64,000 nucleotides of DNA from Alphaproteobacteria bacterium. Lineage in GTDB: Bacteria; Pseudomonadota; Alphaproteobacteria; Micropepsales; Micropepsaceae. Below the pieces are notes generated by a model. That model was not told the DNA's origin. It saw only the letters and a program-made list of their open reading frames with translations, and ran no database searches. The translations under genes were made by a program, and so were the position numbers. The stretch covers positions 146,176 to 210,175 of the forward strand of contig JANXXU010000002.1 of assembly GCA_025350465.1 (NCBI GenBank), written 5' to 3'. Shown here piece by piece: positions 52,839 through 61,881 of this stretch (positions within the stretch are counted from its first letter, which is position 1; each line of letters starts with the position of its first letter).

Positions 52839-54572
52839 ATGGCGGGACGCAGGCTCCAGGTCGCGTGCGCGGCGTTGCTCATCCTCGCCTCGCTTGCCGG
52901 AGATGCGCCGCCGGCGTCGGCGTCCGCGCCGTCAAGCTTCGTCAAAGTGCTCTCCGACCAAGACGTCGTCACCTACAAGGCGCTCTTTGAGGCCGCTGGC
53001 AAAGGCGACAAGGCGCAGATTGCGGTGCTCGCGCGCCAAGTGAAAAACCGCTCTCTGATGGGGCACGTGACGGCGAAGAGCTATCTAAGCCCGCAGACGG
53101 TCGCGCAGTTCGATGACCTCAAAGCCTGGCTAGTGAAATATCCGGACTATCCGGAGGCCGAGCGCATCTTTGCGCTAGCCGAGCGCAAGGACGCCAAGCG
53201 CGTCGGCGAACTGACGCGGGCGACGCTGCGCGTCATTCGTGGTCTCGGCGAAGACAACGCCGATATGCCGCCCGAGCTGTCGACGCCGGAGGCGACTGCC
53301 GCCCAGACCAAACTTCGCCAAATGATAAGCGCGGCCCAAGTCAACGGCGCGCAAGCCTATCTCGACAGCAGTGACGTTCGCGGAAAACTATCGAAGGCGG
53401 ACTACGGCCACCTCGCGCAACAGGTCGCGGCGGCCGATTATTATCTCGGCGATGCGAAAGCCGCGCTCGCACTTGCCAACCATGTCGCTTCGGACTCACG
53501 CGCCGACGTGCCGGACGCAGATTGGATCGCGGGCCTCGCCGCCTTCAAGCTCAAGCAATACGACATCGGCGCCGTGCACTTCGCGGCGATGGCCGACAAC
53601 CCGGCGGCGACATCTTGGCTCAAGTCCGCAGCGGCATTTTGGGCGGCGCGCTGTTATCTGGCCTCTCGCGAACCGCAAAATGTCTCGCGCATGCTTGAGA
53701 TCGCCGCGGACAAGCCGCGCACATTCTACGGTCTGATCGCCCTTAAACTTCTCGGTAAAGCGCCTCCCTTCAGCTGGAACGAGCCCGCGCTCGAACGCGC
53801 CGGGTTTCAACGCCTGGTCAAGGTGCCGCAGATCGCGCGCGGCGTTGCGCTCTATCAAGTAGGCGAACTGGAGAACGCCGAAGGCTCGATTGCGCGCGCC
53901 CACGGGCATCTGTCTTCGGAGATGGACCGGCCGTTCATTGCCCTGGCGCATGAATTGGGCTTTGCTCATATCCAATTGCTCGCGGCCGGCGCGGCACGCT
54001 CGCCCGACCTCAAGGCTGCGGCCTATCCGGTGATGAGCATCAAGCCGTCGGACGGCTGGCAGGTCGACCCCGCGCTCGTCCATGCGATCGTGCGTCAAGA
54101 AAGTAAATTCGAGATGCGGGTGACAAGCACGTCGGACGCGCGCGGCCTCATGCAGCTTTTGCCGGCGACCGCGGCAGGCGCCATGAAGGACACGACACTC
54201 GACAGCCCGGGCGCGCGCGCGCGGCTCTTCGATCCGGCGTTCAACCTCAGCGTCGGCCAGCGCTATCTTGCCAAAATGTTCACCTTCGCCCAGCCCGACG
54301 GCAATCTCTTCCACCTCGTCGTCGCCTATAACGGCGGGCCCGGCAATTTGCAGAAGTGGCTCAAAGAGATCGATTTCAACGGCGATCCCCTCCTCTTCAT
54401 CGAGAGCATCCCGTCGCGCGAGACGCGCGGCTATGTCGAGCGCGTCGTCGCGAATTACTGGATCTATCAAGACCGCATGGGCGAGCCGCAAGAGACACTC
54501 GACCAAGTCGCGCGCGGTGAATGGCCGGTGATGTCGGGCATCGGACACCACCGCGTGGCGTCGCTCTGGTAG
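52839..54572 (+). CDS. Soluble lytic transglycosylase (Slt70-like)
   Basis: 577 residues. A signal peptide covers about residues 1-28. The middle is an alpha-helical superhelix of the Slt70 U-domain type. The C-terminal SLT domain carries the catalytic Glu in VHAIVRQESKFEMRVTSTSD, then ARGLMQLLPATAAGAM and YNGGPGNLQKWLKE. It cleaves peptidoglycan between MurNAc and GlcNAc with 1,6-anhydro ends, in the periplasm. GGGAGC lies upstream of ATG 52839. A compound repeat element follows the gene. Confidence 0.95.
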   Translation: MAGRRLQVACAALLILASLAGDAPPASASAPSSFVKVLSDQDVVTYKALFEAAGKGDKAQIAVLARQVKNRSLMGHVTAKSYLSPQTVAQFDDLKAWLVKYPDYPEAERIFALAERKDAKRVGELTRATLRVIRGLGEDNADMPPELSTPEATAAQTKLRQMISAAQVNGAQAYLDSSDVRGKLSKADYGHLAQQVAAADYYLGDAKAALALANHVASDSRADVPDADWIAGLAAFKLKQYDIGAVHFAAMADNPAATSWLKSAAAFWAARCYLASREPQNVSRMLEIAADKPRTFYGLIALKLLGKAPPFSWNEPALERAGFQRLVKVPQIARGVALYQVGELENAEGSIARAHGHLSSEMDRPFIALAHELGFAHIQLLAAGAARSPDLKAAAYPVMSIKPSDGWQVDPALVHAIVRQESKFEMRVTSTSDARGLMQLLPATAAGAMKDTTLDSPGARARLFDPAFNLSVGQRYLAKMFTFAQPDGNLFHLVVAYNGGPGNLQKWLKEIDFNGDPLLFIESIPSRETRGYVERVVANYWIYQDRMGEPQETLDQVARGEWPVMSGIGHHRVASLW

Positions 54573-54640
54573 GAGCTTTTCCTTCCCCCCGCCTGCAGGT
54601 GCCCTCGAAAGATCCGCCAAGTCCGGTCGCCCCTCAATGC

Positions 54641-54820
54641 TCCCTCTCCCTTCCTACTTCGGGAAGGGAGAGGGCTGGGGTGAGGGATGGGCGTCGTGCG
54701 AGGCCAAACGCACGGAAGCCTCACGCCGGCGCGCCGCTCCAATCACCCTCGTCCGTACACGGCGTAACGACCTTCCCTCACCCCCACCCCCTCTCCCTTC
54801 CAAGATGGAAGGGCGAGGGG
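54641..54820. repeat. Compound palindromic repeat between transglycosylase and moaB
   Basis: CCCTCTCCCTTCC (54642-54654) pairs perfectly with GGAAGGGAGAGGG (54662-54674). GGGGTGAGGGA (54677-54687) pairs with TCCCTCACCCC (54774-54784), and CCCTTCC (54795-54801) pairs with GGAAGGG (54807-54813). The layout (hairpin, long-range clamp, hairpin) repeats that of the element between glyQ and glyS, although the sequence differs. The rest of 54573-54926 holds no gene I can see. Confidence 0.85.
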
Positions 54821-54926
54821 CGAGAGAATCCGCTGTGCGCAGCTCGTGTTCCGCGCCCCGCGGGCGCCATGTCGGGAAAATGTAGGTGTGCTAGAAGCGG
54901 GCGACGGCTTTCTAGAGGTCATAGTC

Positions 54927-55490
54927 ATGAACGACAACCGCATCGACGACGCGCGCGCCTTCATTCCCGTGCGCATCGCTGTTTTGACGATGTCCGACAC
55001 GCGCGGGCTCGACAACGACGTCTCCGGCGACACGCTGGCCGCGCGTATCAAGGCCGCCGGACACGAACTCGCCGACCGCACGATCGTGCAAGACGATGAA
55101 ATCATGATCGCCGAACAAGTGCGACGCTGGCTTGCCGAGCGCACTATCGATGCGATCATCACGACGGGCGGCACCGGCCTGACGGGGCGCGACGTCGCCG
55201 TCGAAGCGATCCGCCCGCTCTTTGAGAAGGAGATCGACGGCTTTGCCGCCCTCTTCCATCAAATCTCATATGCGAAGATCGGCACGTCGACGATCCAAAG
55301 CCGTGCTTGCGCCGGAGTGGCGGGCGGCACATTCATCTTCTGCCTGCCCGGCTCGCCGGGCGCAGTAAAAGACGCCTGGGACGGCATCTTGAAGTTCCAG
55401 CTCGACGTGCGCCACCGCCCGTGCAATTTCGTCGAGATCATGCCGCGATTGCAGGAACACCTAGCGGCGGAGGAACGCAAGCGGGGTTAG
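54927..55490 (+). CDS. moaB: Molybdenum cofactor biosynthesis protein B
   Basis: 187 residues from ATG 54927, with GAGG upstream. The MoaB/Mog fold shows PVRIAVLTMSDTRGLDNDVS, DAIITTGGTGLTGRDVAVEA and FCLPGSPGAVKDAWDGIL, the molybdopterin-binding motifs. It adenylylates molybdopterin or binds it before molybdate insertion. No other moa or moe gene lies in the window. The start follows a compound repeat, so it probably has its own promoter. Confidence 0.95.
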   Translation: MNDNRIDDARAFIPVRIAVLTMSDTRGLDNDVSGDTLAARIKAAGHELADRTIVQDDEIMIAEQVRRWLAERTIDAIITTGGTGLTGRDVAVEAIRPLFEKEIDGFAALFHQISYAKIGTSTIQSRACAGVAGGTFIFCLPGSPGAVKDAWDGILKFQLDVRHRPCNFVEIMPRLQEHLAAEERKRG

Positions 55491-55529
55491 TCTCTGTCGC
55501 CGCCATCCCCCTCTGTACCAAATCTCCAC

Positions 55530-56903
55530 GTGAACCCAGCTACGTCGACGAGCAAACCCACCATTCCGTTCGTCCAATCGGGCTCATACCCTGTGCGCGC
55601 GGGAAATTTCGTGCGGCCGTTGATTGATGGCGAGCCGACGTTCCGACGCATCTGCGTGGCAATTGAGAGAGCTCGCCACAGTGTCTGGGCAACCGTGACG
55701 TTTATGTGGGGCAGTTTCCAGATGCCGGACGGTAGAGGCTCCGCGCTCGAAGTGCTCAACCGGGCGGCAGCGCGTGACATCGACGTACGGCTTATTTTTT
55801 GGCGGCCGGACAGAGAAACCGAGCACCACAAGCGCAACGCGTTCTGGGGCGCTGAGGATCACATCCGGCTGCTCGTGACGAGCCGTTCGGCAGTCCGAAT
55901 CCGATGGGACCGCGCCCACCCCGGCTTCTGCCAACATCAAAAGAGTTGGCTCATCGATGCGGGCGAGGAGACCGAAACAGCCTTCGTCGGCGGGATCAAT
56001 CTCAATCCGCACTCCATGGTCGCACCCGGCCATTTTGGTGAAGGCCAAAACCACGACGTATATGTCGAACTCGCAGGTCCTTCAGCGGTCGACGTGCACC
56101 ATAATTTCGTCCAACGCTGGAACGAGGCGAGCGAACGGCGCGCCGATGATGGCAGATGGGGCAGCGGCAGCGAGACCGACCTGCCGTTTCCGCGCCTTGT
56201 TCCTTCTCCTCGGGGCCACGCGTTTGTTCAGATACAGCGAACCATCCATCGCGGTCGCTACAGCGACGGGCAAGCAGCGCCGAAAGGTTCGCACTTTGAT
56301 ATTGCCTCTGGCGAGCGGTCAAACTTCGACCAATATTGTGCGGCCATCGGCGCCGCCCAGCGGTCGATCTATATCGAAAACCAGTATTGCGACGTTCCCG
56401 AGATCCTCACCAGTCTTCAAAGGGCTCTGAAGCGGGGCGTAGAGGTGCTGCTCCTGATGCCGGCGAATCCAGGGTTCGCCGACCGACCGGAAATGCGCGC
56501 TCTCATGGACGCGAGAGCCGCACTGGGCGCGCACGAGAATTTCACGTTAGCGGGTATTGCCGGCTTGAGCGCCGATGCTCGGCGGGTACCCGTTTACGTG
56601 CACGCCAAGCTCATGCTGGTCGACGACGCATGGGCAACCATCGGTTCATGCAACCTGCACAGCTACTCGCTCTTCGGAAACAGCGAGATGAATGTTGCGT
56701 ACTTTGACCCGGACACGGTGCGCGCACTTCGGTGCGAGCTTTTCCAAGAGCACTTGGATCAGGATACGTCCGGCATGGACGACCGCGACGCCCTTAGGCT
56801 CTTTCGCAAGACAGCCCTTGAGAACCTCAATCGCTTCGAGGCCGGCGATCATGCATGGCAGGGGCTAGCGTTCACTCTAGACTCCGCCGCGTACCAGGGG
56901 TGA
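55530..56903 (+). CDS. Phospholipase D-family protein with two HKD motifs
   Basis: 457 residues from GTG 55530, without a clear ribosome binding site. The first HKD is HQKSWLIDAGEETETAFVGG and the second HAKLMLVDDAWATIGSCNLH with SYSLFGNSE. The region around both motifs resembles phosphatidyl-transferring PLDs and cardiolipin synthases, but no N-terminal membrane segments of ClsA type are present. It may be a cytoplasmic or secreted phospholipase or a cardiolipin synthase-like enzyme. Codon use is less biased than neighbours in places. Its upstream 39 bases hold no regulatory site that I can see. Confidence 0.88.
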   Translation: MNPATSTSKPTIPFVQSGSYPVRAGNFVRPLIDGEPTFRRICVAIERARHSVWATVTFMWGSFQMPDGRGSALEVLNRAAARDIDVRLIFWRPDRETEHHKRNAFWGAEDHIRLLVTSRSAVRIRWDRAHPGFCQHQKSWLIDAGEETETAFVGGINLNPHSMVAPGHFGEGQNHDVYVELAGPSAVDVHHNFVQRWNEASERRADDGRWGSGSETDLPFPRLVPSPRGHAFVQIQRTIHRGRYSDGQAAPKGSHFDIASGERSNFDQYCAAIGAAQRSIYIENQYCDVPEILTSLQRALKRGVEVLLLMPANPGFADRPEMRALMDARAALGAHENFTLAGIAGLSADARRVPVYVHAKLMLVDDAWATIGSCNLHSYSLFGNSEMNVAYFDPDTVRALRCELFQEHLDQDTSGMDDRDALRLFRKTALENLNRFEAGDHAWQGLAFTLDSAAYQG

Positions 56904-57042
56904 CAAACAGCCTGCCGAGCTCGCGTTGCTGGGTGACCTTGTCTGCAATCCTGTCGGCGTCCTCACGTTGCAGGCGACCTCATCGTTGGAATAATCTCGG
57001 GGCCGTCGTCGCCGAGATTCAATCTCGCACAGGAGGGGGATC

Positions 57043-57819
57043 ATGGGAGCCAAGGTTTCAATTGTAGCGGCGGTTCTGTTCGGCCTTGGCGCGGCTTGGC
57101 CCGCAGCGGCCGCATCGACACAGGCGCCCGCGACACCCGCACCCGCCGTCGACGTGGAGTCGATCAAGCAGCAGAACGCGCTCGCGATAAAGGAGAATGC
57201 GCTGATCACGCAGGTGAACGCCGCGATGGCCGCCAAGAAATGGCAAGAGGCGGCTGATGCGCTCGGCAAGCTGATCGCACTCAACGCGCGTTGGGACTAT
57301 TATCAAGGCCTAGCCAATGCCCAATTCAATCTCGGGCACTATACGGAAGCGCTCGGCGCATTCGACAAGGGCATCGCGGGTGCGCTCGCGGACAAGACGA
57401 CACCCGCCGATAAGCTAAAGTTGGCGCGTGCCATGATGCTGACGAGCAAGGGCAACGCGTTGCTCAAGCTCAAGCGCACCGACGAAGCGATCGCCGCTTT
57501 CACAGGCGCAGCGGCGCTCGACCCCCATCCGGCCGTCGCGTATTTCAACCTCTGCGCGACCCAATATAACGTGGGCAACATGACAGGTGCGGCCACCGCG
57601 TGCGACAAGGCGATCAAGGCGGACCCCACCAAGGCCGACGCCTATTTCATCAAGGGCTCGGCTCTCTACGGTAACGGAACGCTGGACGCGAGCAACACCT
57701 ACGTCGTGCCGCCTGGAACCGTTGAGGCACTTAAGAAGTACCTGAAGCTCGCACCCAAGGGCGCCCATGCGGCCGACGTGCAAGCGATGCTCGACGCACT
57801 GAAAAAACCGCTCAAATAG
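57043..57819 (+). CDS. Exported TPR protein, first of a tandem pair
   Basis: 258 residues with AGGAGGGG upstream. Signal peptide (SIVAAVLFGLGAAWPAAA), Pro/Ala-rich linker, then TPR-like helices (WQEAADALGKLIALNARWDY, EALGAFDKGIAGALADKTTP, DEAIAAFTGAAALDPHPAVA). The paralogue starting at 57911 matches along its whole length. It lacks an enzymatic motif and is probably a periplasmic protein-protein interaction module. The leader before it also resembles that of the second copy. Confidence 0.85.
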   Translation: MGAKVSIVAAVLFGLGAAWPAAAASTQAPATPAPAVDVESIKQQNALAIKENALITQVNAAMAAKKWQEAADALGKLIALNARWDYYQGLANAQFNLGHYTEALGAFDKGIAGALADKTTPADKLKLARAMMLTSKGNALLKLKRTDEAIAAFTGAAALDPHPAVAYFNLCATQYNVGNMTGAATACDKAIKADPTKADAYFIKGSALYGNGTLDASNTYVVPPGTVEALKKYLKLAPKGAHAADVQAMLDALKKPLK

Positions 57820-57910
57820 AGCGAGCATGCACCGCTCGCGATCGACATAAGGATTAGGATAACCTCGAGGCCATCGACGCCGACGTGGAATTGGACTTTA
57901 GGAGGAGATC

Positions 57911-58669
57911 ATGAGAGCCAGAATTTCGACGGTCGCGGTGGTTCTGCTCGGCCTCGGCGCGACTTGGTCGGCGACAGCGGCGACGCACCCGGCCGCGCCG
58001 GCACCCGCCCCGGGGGCGATCAAGCAGCAGAACGCGCACGCAACGCAAGAGAACGGGCTGATCGCCCAGGTGAACGCGGCGACGACAGCCGGGAATTGGC
58101 AAGACGCGGCGAATGCGCTGGGAAAACTGATCGCCCTCAATCCGCGATTGGATTATTACCAAGCCTTAGGCAGCGCCCAATTCAATCTCAAGCTATACAA
58201 AGAGGCCCTCACCACGTTCGACAAAGGCCTCGCGGCTGCGCTCGCCGACAAGACGACGCCCGCCGATCAGATCAAAGAGGCGCGCGCACAGATGCTGACG
58301 GACGAGGGCAACACCTTGCTCAAGCTGAAACGCAAGGACGAAGCGCTTTTGGCATTTAACAACGCCGCAGCCCTTTCGGCCCACCCGGCCATCGCCTATC
58401 TCGACGTCTGCTCAACCCAGTACAACATGGGCATCACGTCCGTCGATGCCTGCGACAAGGCGATCACCGCAGACCCCACACTGGCCGACGCGTATTTTAT
58501 CAAGGGCGCAATTCTTTACGGCACCGGCACGATGGATGAGAACAACAATCTCGTCGTACCATCCGGAACAGCCGAGGCATTCAGCAAATATTTGGCACTG
58601 GCGCCGAAGGGCGCTCACGCTGCGGACGTGAAAGCGTTGCTCGACACGTTCAAGAAGCCCGCAAAATGA
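57911..58669 (+). CDS. Exported TPR protein, second of a tandem pair
   Basis: 252 residues with AGGAGGAG upstream. Paralogous to the preceding gene in the same order: signal peptide (STVAVVLLGLGATWSATA), Pro linker, IKQQNAHATQENGLIAQVNA, and EALTTFDKGLAAALADKTTP. Divergence is moderate, including a shortened segment near GITSVDACDKAITADP. The spacing of 91 bases and a similar leader show that the duplication included upstream sequence. Function unknown. Confidence 0.85.
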   Translation: MRARISTVAVVLLGLGATWSATAATHPAAPAPAPGAIKQQNAHATQENGLIAQVNAATTAGNWQDAANALGKLIALNPRLDYYQALGSAQFNLKLYKEALTTFDKGLAAALADKTTPADQIKEARAQMLTDEGNTLLKLKRKDEALLAFNNAAALSAHPAIAYLDVCSTQYNMGITSVDACDKAITADPTLADAYFIKGAILYGTGTMDENNNLVVPSGTAEAFSKYLALAPKGAHAADVKALLDTFKKPAK

Positions 58670-58763
58670 AGAGTGTTTTGCCAACTCGAACAGCGGCCAA
58701 GGTCGACGACGCCATGAGGTTCACCGAGAAGCGCTCGCATTGGCCGGCCTCGGCCCCTGGGAT

Positions 58764-59165
58764 CTAACGTCCGAGCGGCGCGGCGCGCGCGAACGGCCAG
58801 TCGATGACGCGCGCGCAGTAGAGCGACCACCACACGATTACCGGCTGCGCCGCGAGCCGCGGAGCATGGTACCACCAACTGTCCGGCAATGGCGGCACGT
58901 GCACGTGGGCCAGCGCGTGATAGATGTTCGCCGGAAAAACACAGATCGCATAGAGCGCCAGCATAACGCCCGCAAGCCGTCGTGTGCGCGCGAAAAGCAA
59001 GCCGCCGGCGCCGGCGATCTCGCAAAGGCCTGTGAAGATCACGACCTCTCGCGGATAGGGGATAGACGGCGGCATGATGGCCAAGAACGCGCCGGGATCG
59101 ACCACGTGAAAGACCCCGAACGCACAATAGATGACGGCCAGAACGACGAGCATAAGCAAACGCAT
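58764..59165 (-). CDS. DoxX-like small membrane protein
   Basis: 133 residues from ATG 59165, with AAAGGTG upstream; a GTG at 59177 is less well placed. Four hydrophobic segments (LLMLVVLAVIYCAFGVFHVV, EVVIFTGLCEIAGAGGLLFA, AGVMLALYAICVFPANIYHA, AAQPVIVWWSLYCARVIDWP). The spacing matches the DoxX family of about 130 residues. Function is unknown, with links elsewhere to oxidative stress. It lies between the TPR pair (convergent) and the D,D-carboxypeptidase, and is on the same strand as the latter. Confidence 0.85.
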   Translation of the reverse strand: MRLLMLVVLAVIYCAFGVFHVVDPGAFLAIMPPSIPYPREVVIFTGLCEIAGAGGLLFARTRRLAGVMLALYAICVFPANIYHALAHVHVPPLPDSWWYHAPRLAAQPVIVWWSLYCARVIDWPFARAAPLGR

Positions 59166-59198
59166 TCGCGAACTCACACCTTTCGACTCAATTGCGGA

Positions 59199-60479
59199 TC
59201 ACGGCGCGTTGGACGGCGTCCCGCCGCTGCTCGAGGTGTCAACGCGGGGGCGAACCGGCAGGGTCAGAGTCTGCGCCTCGTCCTCGCCCGGCATCAGGAG
59301 TTTCAAGCCTGCCTTGATCTGTGCAAGCAGACTCCCCTTGCGCACCCGTGACTTGGCGTAGACAGGAACTGTCAGCGCCATCATGCCGGGCGCTGTTACT
59401 GTAAGCAGACCCAACTCTTGTCCGCGCGCGATCGGCGGTACCGCCGGCGTTTCGAATTTGAGCGTCACGCGCAGTCGATCGCGCGCGGCGGTTCGCATCA
59501 GAAGGCTGATCCGTTGATGCACGGCAAGCGAGACCGTGCGGCGCTCACCAGCCCATACGTCGGCTTCACCAACCACCTCGCCGGATCCGAGCAGCACATA
59601 AGTCTTGAATTCGCGAAAGCCGATATCGAGCAGGCGCTTTGCTTCCGACGCACGGTCCGCCATCGAGGAAAGGCCATTGACGACCACGATCATTCGGCGC
59701 CCCTCTTGCACGGCCGAAGCGGTCATGCCGAAGCCCGATTCATCCGTGTGGCCCGTTTTCAAACCATCGGCGCCCGGATAAGCGCCCAGCAACAGATCAC
59801 GGTTGGGCTGCGTGATCTTATTCCATGTGAATTCCTTCTCGTCGAAGTAGTGGTAGTAAGCAGGGTAATCCTTGATCAAGTGGCGCGCGATCAGCGCCAA
59901 TTCGTGCGCGGTGACGTTTTGCGCGGGGTCGGGCATGCCGTTCGAATTGGCGAAGGTCGATTGGATCAGGCCGATACGCCTTGCCTCTGCGTTCAGGAGT
60001 AGCGCGAACGCTTCTTCACTGCCGGCGATATTCTCGGCGACGACCGCGCAAGCGTCGTTGCCGGAGTCAATGATGATACCTCGGATCAGATCCTCGATCC
60101 GGATCGCCTCGCCCAGGCCCACGAACATCTTCGATGTCTGCGCGTCGTGCGCGAACTGGTTCCAGACCTTTGCGCTGACGCTGAATTTGTCGTCGAGATG
60201 CAGCTCGCCGCGCTTGAGTTTTTCGAACAAAAGCGAAACCGTCATCAGCTTCGCCATCGAGGCGGGCTTCATCAATTCGTCACCGTGCTGGGAAAAAAGC
60301 ACCCTGCCCGTTTCGTAGTCCATGACGACCGCGAAGGGCGCGATAGTTTCGATCGGCGGAAGTCCGGTGCTATCGGTAGGAGGCGGCGCTTGAGGTGCCA
60401 AAAGGTCTTCCGCCGCGGCCATGCAAGGCGCAAGCGCGAACGCGGCCAACAGGGCGGCAACCAACGACCAGGTACGCAT
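59199..60479 (-). CDS. D-alanyl-D-alanine carboxypeptidase (PBP5/6-type)
   Basis: 426 residues from ATG 60479, which opens a signal peptide (LVAALLAAFALAPCMAAAED). Penicilloyl Ser is in MKPASMAKLMTVSLLFEKLK (SxxK), SGN in IIIDSGNDACAVVAENIAGS, and KTG in ADGLKTGHTDESGFGMTASA. A C-terminal PBP5_C beta domain follows (LLTVTAPGMMALTVPVYAKS) and then a short Thr/Pro/Ser-rich tail instead of a clear amphipathic anchor. It trims the terminal D-Ala of peptidoglycan in the periplasm. Confidence 0.95.
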   Translation of the reverse strand: MRTWSLVAALLAAFALAPCMAAAEDLLAPQAPPPTDSTGLPPIETIAPFAVVMDYETGRVLFSQHGDELMKPASMAKLMTVSLLFEKLKRGELHLDDKFSVSAKVWNQFAHDAQTSKMFVGLGEAIRIEDLIRGIIIDSGNDACAVVAENIAGSEEAFALLLNAEARRIGLIQSTFANSNGMPDPAQNVTAHELALIARHLIKDYPAYYHYFDEKEFTWNKITQPNRDLLLGAYPGADGLKTGHTDESGFGMTASAVQEGRRMIVVVNGLSSMADRASEAKRLLDIGFREFKTYVLLGSGEVVGEADVWAGERRTVSLAVHQRISLLMRTAARDRLRVTLKFETPAVPPIARGQELGLLTVTAPGMMALTVPVYAKSRVRKGSLLAQIKAGLKLLMPGEDEAQTLTLPVRPRVDTSSSGGTPSNAP

Positions 60480-60582
60480 GCATCGAAATCTCGCGCCGCT
60501 CACTTATACTCACCGTAGACATCGGGTTTACACTATTCTTTTGTCTTTCCACGCAGCCTATGCGGGCGTCTCGCAAAAAGGC

Positions 60583-61203
60583 TTAGGCCGAAGTCTCCGC
60601 GGCTATCGCCTTGCGCACCGTGGCGCGCTCGGACATCCGCGCGCGGTGGTCAGCGATCTTGGGCAGGTGCTTGGGGTCGACGCCGTCGAGCTCGAGCCAC
60701 TGCGCGAGAGTGAAGAGATAGGGATCGGCGATCGTGTAGCTCTCTCCCATCACCCAAGGACCAACGAACATCTCACGCTCGATCAGCGCGAAGCACTCAC
60801 CCACCGCTTGCGGCGCTTTGCGTATCATCTCGGCGATGGCGGTGGGTTCGTCCGCCCAACGATAACCGCGCATGCGGTGCGCGTGCGCAACATGCACGGT
60901 CGCGCAGAGATACGCGTTGAACGACTGAACCTGCGCCAACGCGAACAGGTCGTCGAGTGGCGCCAATCGTGCTTGCGGATAGCTTTGCGCCACAAACATC
61001 AGGATTGCCGGCGTCTCGGTCAGAATCCCGCGCGGCGTCACCAAGGACGGCACGCGGCCCTTCGGATTGATCGCGATGTAAGCCGGCGTGCGTTGTTCAT
61101 CGGCGGCGAAATCGACGCGCGCCAGCTCATAGTCCGCCCCCGCCTCCTCCAGCGCGATATGCGAAGCCAGCGCGCAGGTATGCGGCGCATAGTAGAACTT
61201 CAC
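60583..61203 (-). CDS. Glutathione S-transferase family protein
   Basis: 206 residues from GTG 61203, with GAGGGA upstream. The thioredoxin-like N-domain reads MKFYYAPHTCALASHIALEE, with a Cys near residue 10, as in beta-class GSTs, and NPKGRVPSLVTPRGILTETP, the cis-Pro and SNAIL/TESAI region. The helical C-domain follows (YTIADPYLFTLAQWLELDGV). It conjugates or reduces electrophiles with glutathione in the cytoplasm; the substrate is unknown. No other detoxification gene lies alongside. Confidence 0.92.
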   Translation of the reverse strand: MKFYYAPHTCALASHIALEEAGADYELARVDFAADEQRTPAYIAINPKGRVPSLVTPRGILTETPAILMFVAQSYPQARLAPLDDLFALAQVQSFNAYLCATVHVAHAHRMRGYRWADEPTAIAEMIRKAPQAVGECFALIEREMFVGPWVMGESYTIADPYLFTLAQWLELDGVDPKHLPKIADHRARMSERATVRKAIAAETSA

Positions 61204-61298
61204 GCGACGGTCCCTCGTGAAGCGCGATCACCAACGGGCACGTTAGTGCAGGTCGAACTTGAAATCGACTCCGCGGCGCAGCCTGAGCCTTGCGCCAC

Positions 61299-61517
61299 TC
61301 ACGCGTGGGTGCGGCCACCGAGCAGATTTTGACCGAGATGAATTTGATGCCGCACGCTCTTGCGGAATTCCGGATCCGTGGTGCGCGCCTTCAGGTAGGC
61401 CGAGAGGGCGACACGAATGATTTCGGACATCGATTGGCGTTCCGCCGCCGAGACAAGCTCCAGAGCGTCCGCTTGCTCCGGTGAAAACCGGATAGTCATG
61501 ACCTTGCCGTAGTCCAT
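61299..61517 (-). CDS. Orphan ribbon-helix-helix DNA-binding protein
   Basis: 72 residues from ATG 61517 (GGGGGCG precedes). VMTIRFSPEQADALELVSAA gives the beta strand and first helix, and RQSMSEIIRVALSAYLKARTT the second helix, the ribbon-helix-helix pattern of CopG-type repressors and antitoxins. The tail RKSVRHQIHLGQNLLGGRTH is basic. No toxin gene is adjacent on either side, so a solitary regulator or remnant antitoxin is possible. Confidence 0.75.
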   Translation of the reverse strand: MDYGKVMTIRFSPEQADALELVSAAERQSMSEIIRVALSAYLKARTTDPEFRKSVRHQIHLGQNLLGGRTHA

Positions 61518-61881
61518 TATCGCCCCCGCGATCGGCCGCCGTCGCGCCGCCAGTTGAAATGCATCTGTGCCTTTGGCGTGCATGCTCAGCTGCGAGCGAT
61601 CGCAACACTGTCTGCCCCAGACACAGCGGAGTTCCCCAACTCCTTAGGGCCAATGGAAGCAATGGCCAGGGGTGGTTGCAAGATACCGCAAGGTAACACC
61701 GGGCAGAATTGTCGGTTCCAAGGACTTACGGTTACCAGCTTAAGCGCGGGTCATGAGCCACCGCCCGGCCCTCTTGCGTGACGCCCAAGGCAAGGCGCTG
61801 CCGTGCCGCGCAGAGTAGAACTGCGCGTGACGACCTCTTATGAAGCGCAATTGGCCACCAGGCGCGACCGGCAGCACCGCC
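61518..61881. other. Intergenic stretch before the PLP decarboxylase
   Basis: About 360 bases with no convincing gene apart from the possible N-terminal extension of the decarboxylase from ATG 61840. The open frames here are low-complexity. No strong hairpin, operator or RNA gene was seen. Confidence 0.5.

Noticed and set aside
61243..61662. Minus-strand open frame overlapping the ribbon-helix-helix gene
   Set aside because: The ribbon-helix-helix frame has a clear fold and start; this longer frame is Arg/Gly-rich and featureless.
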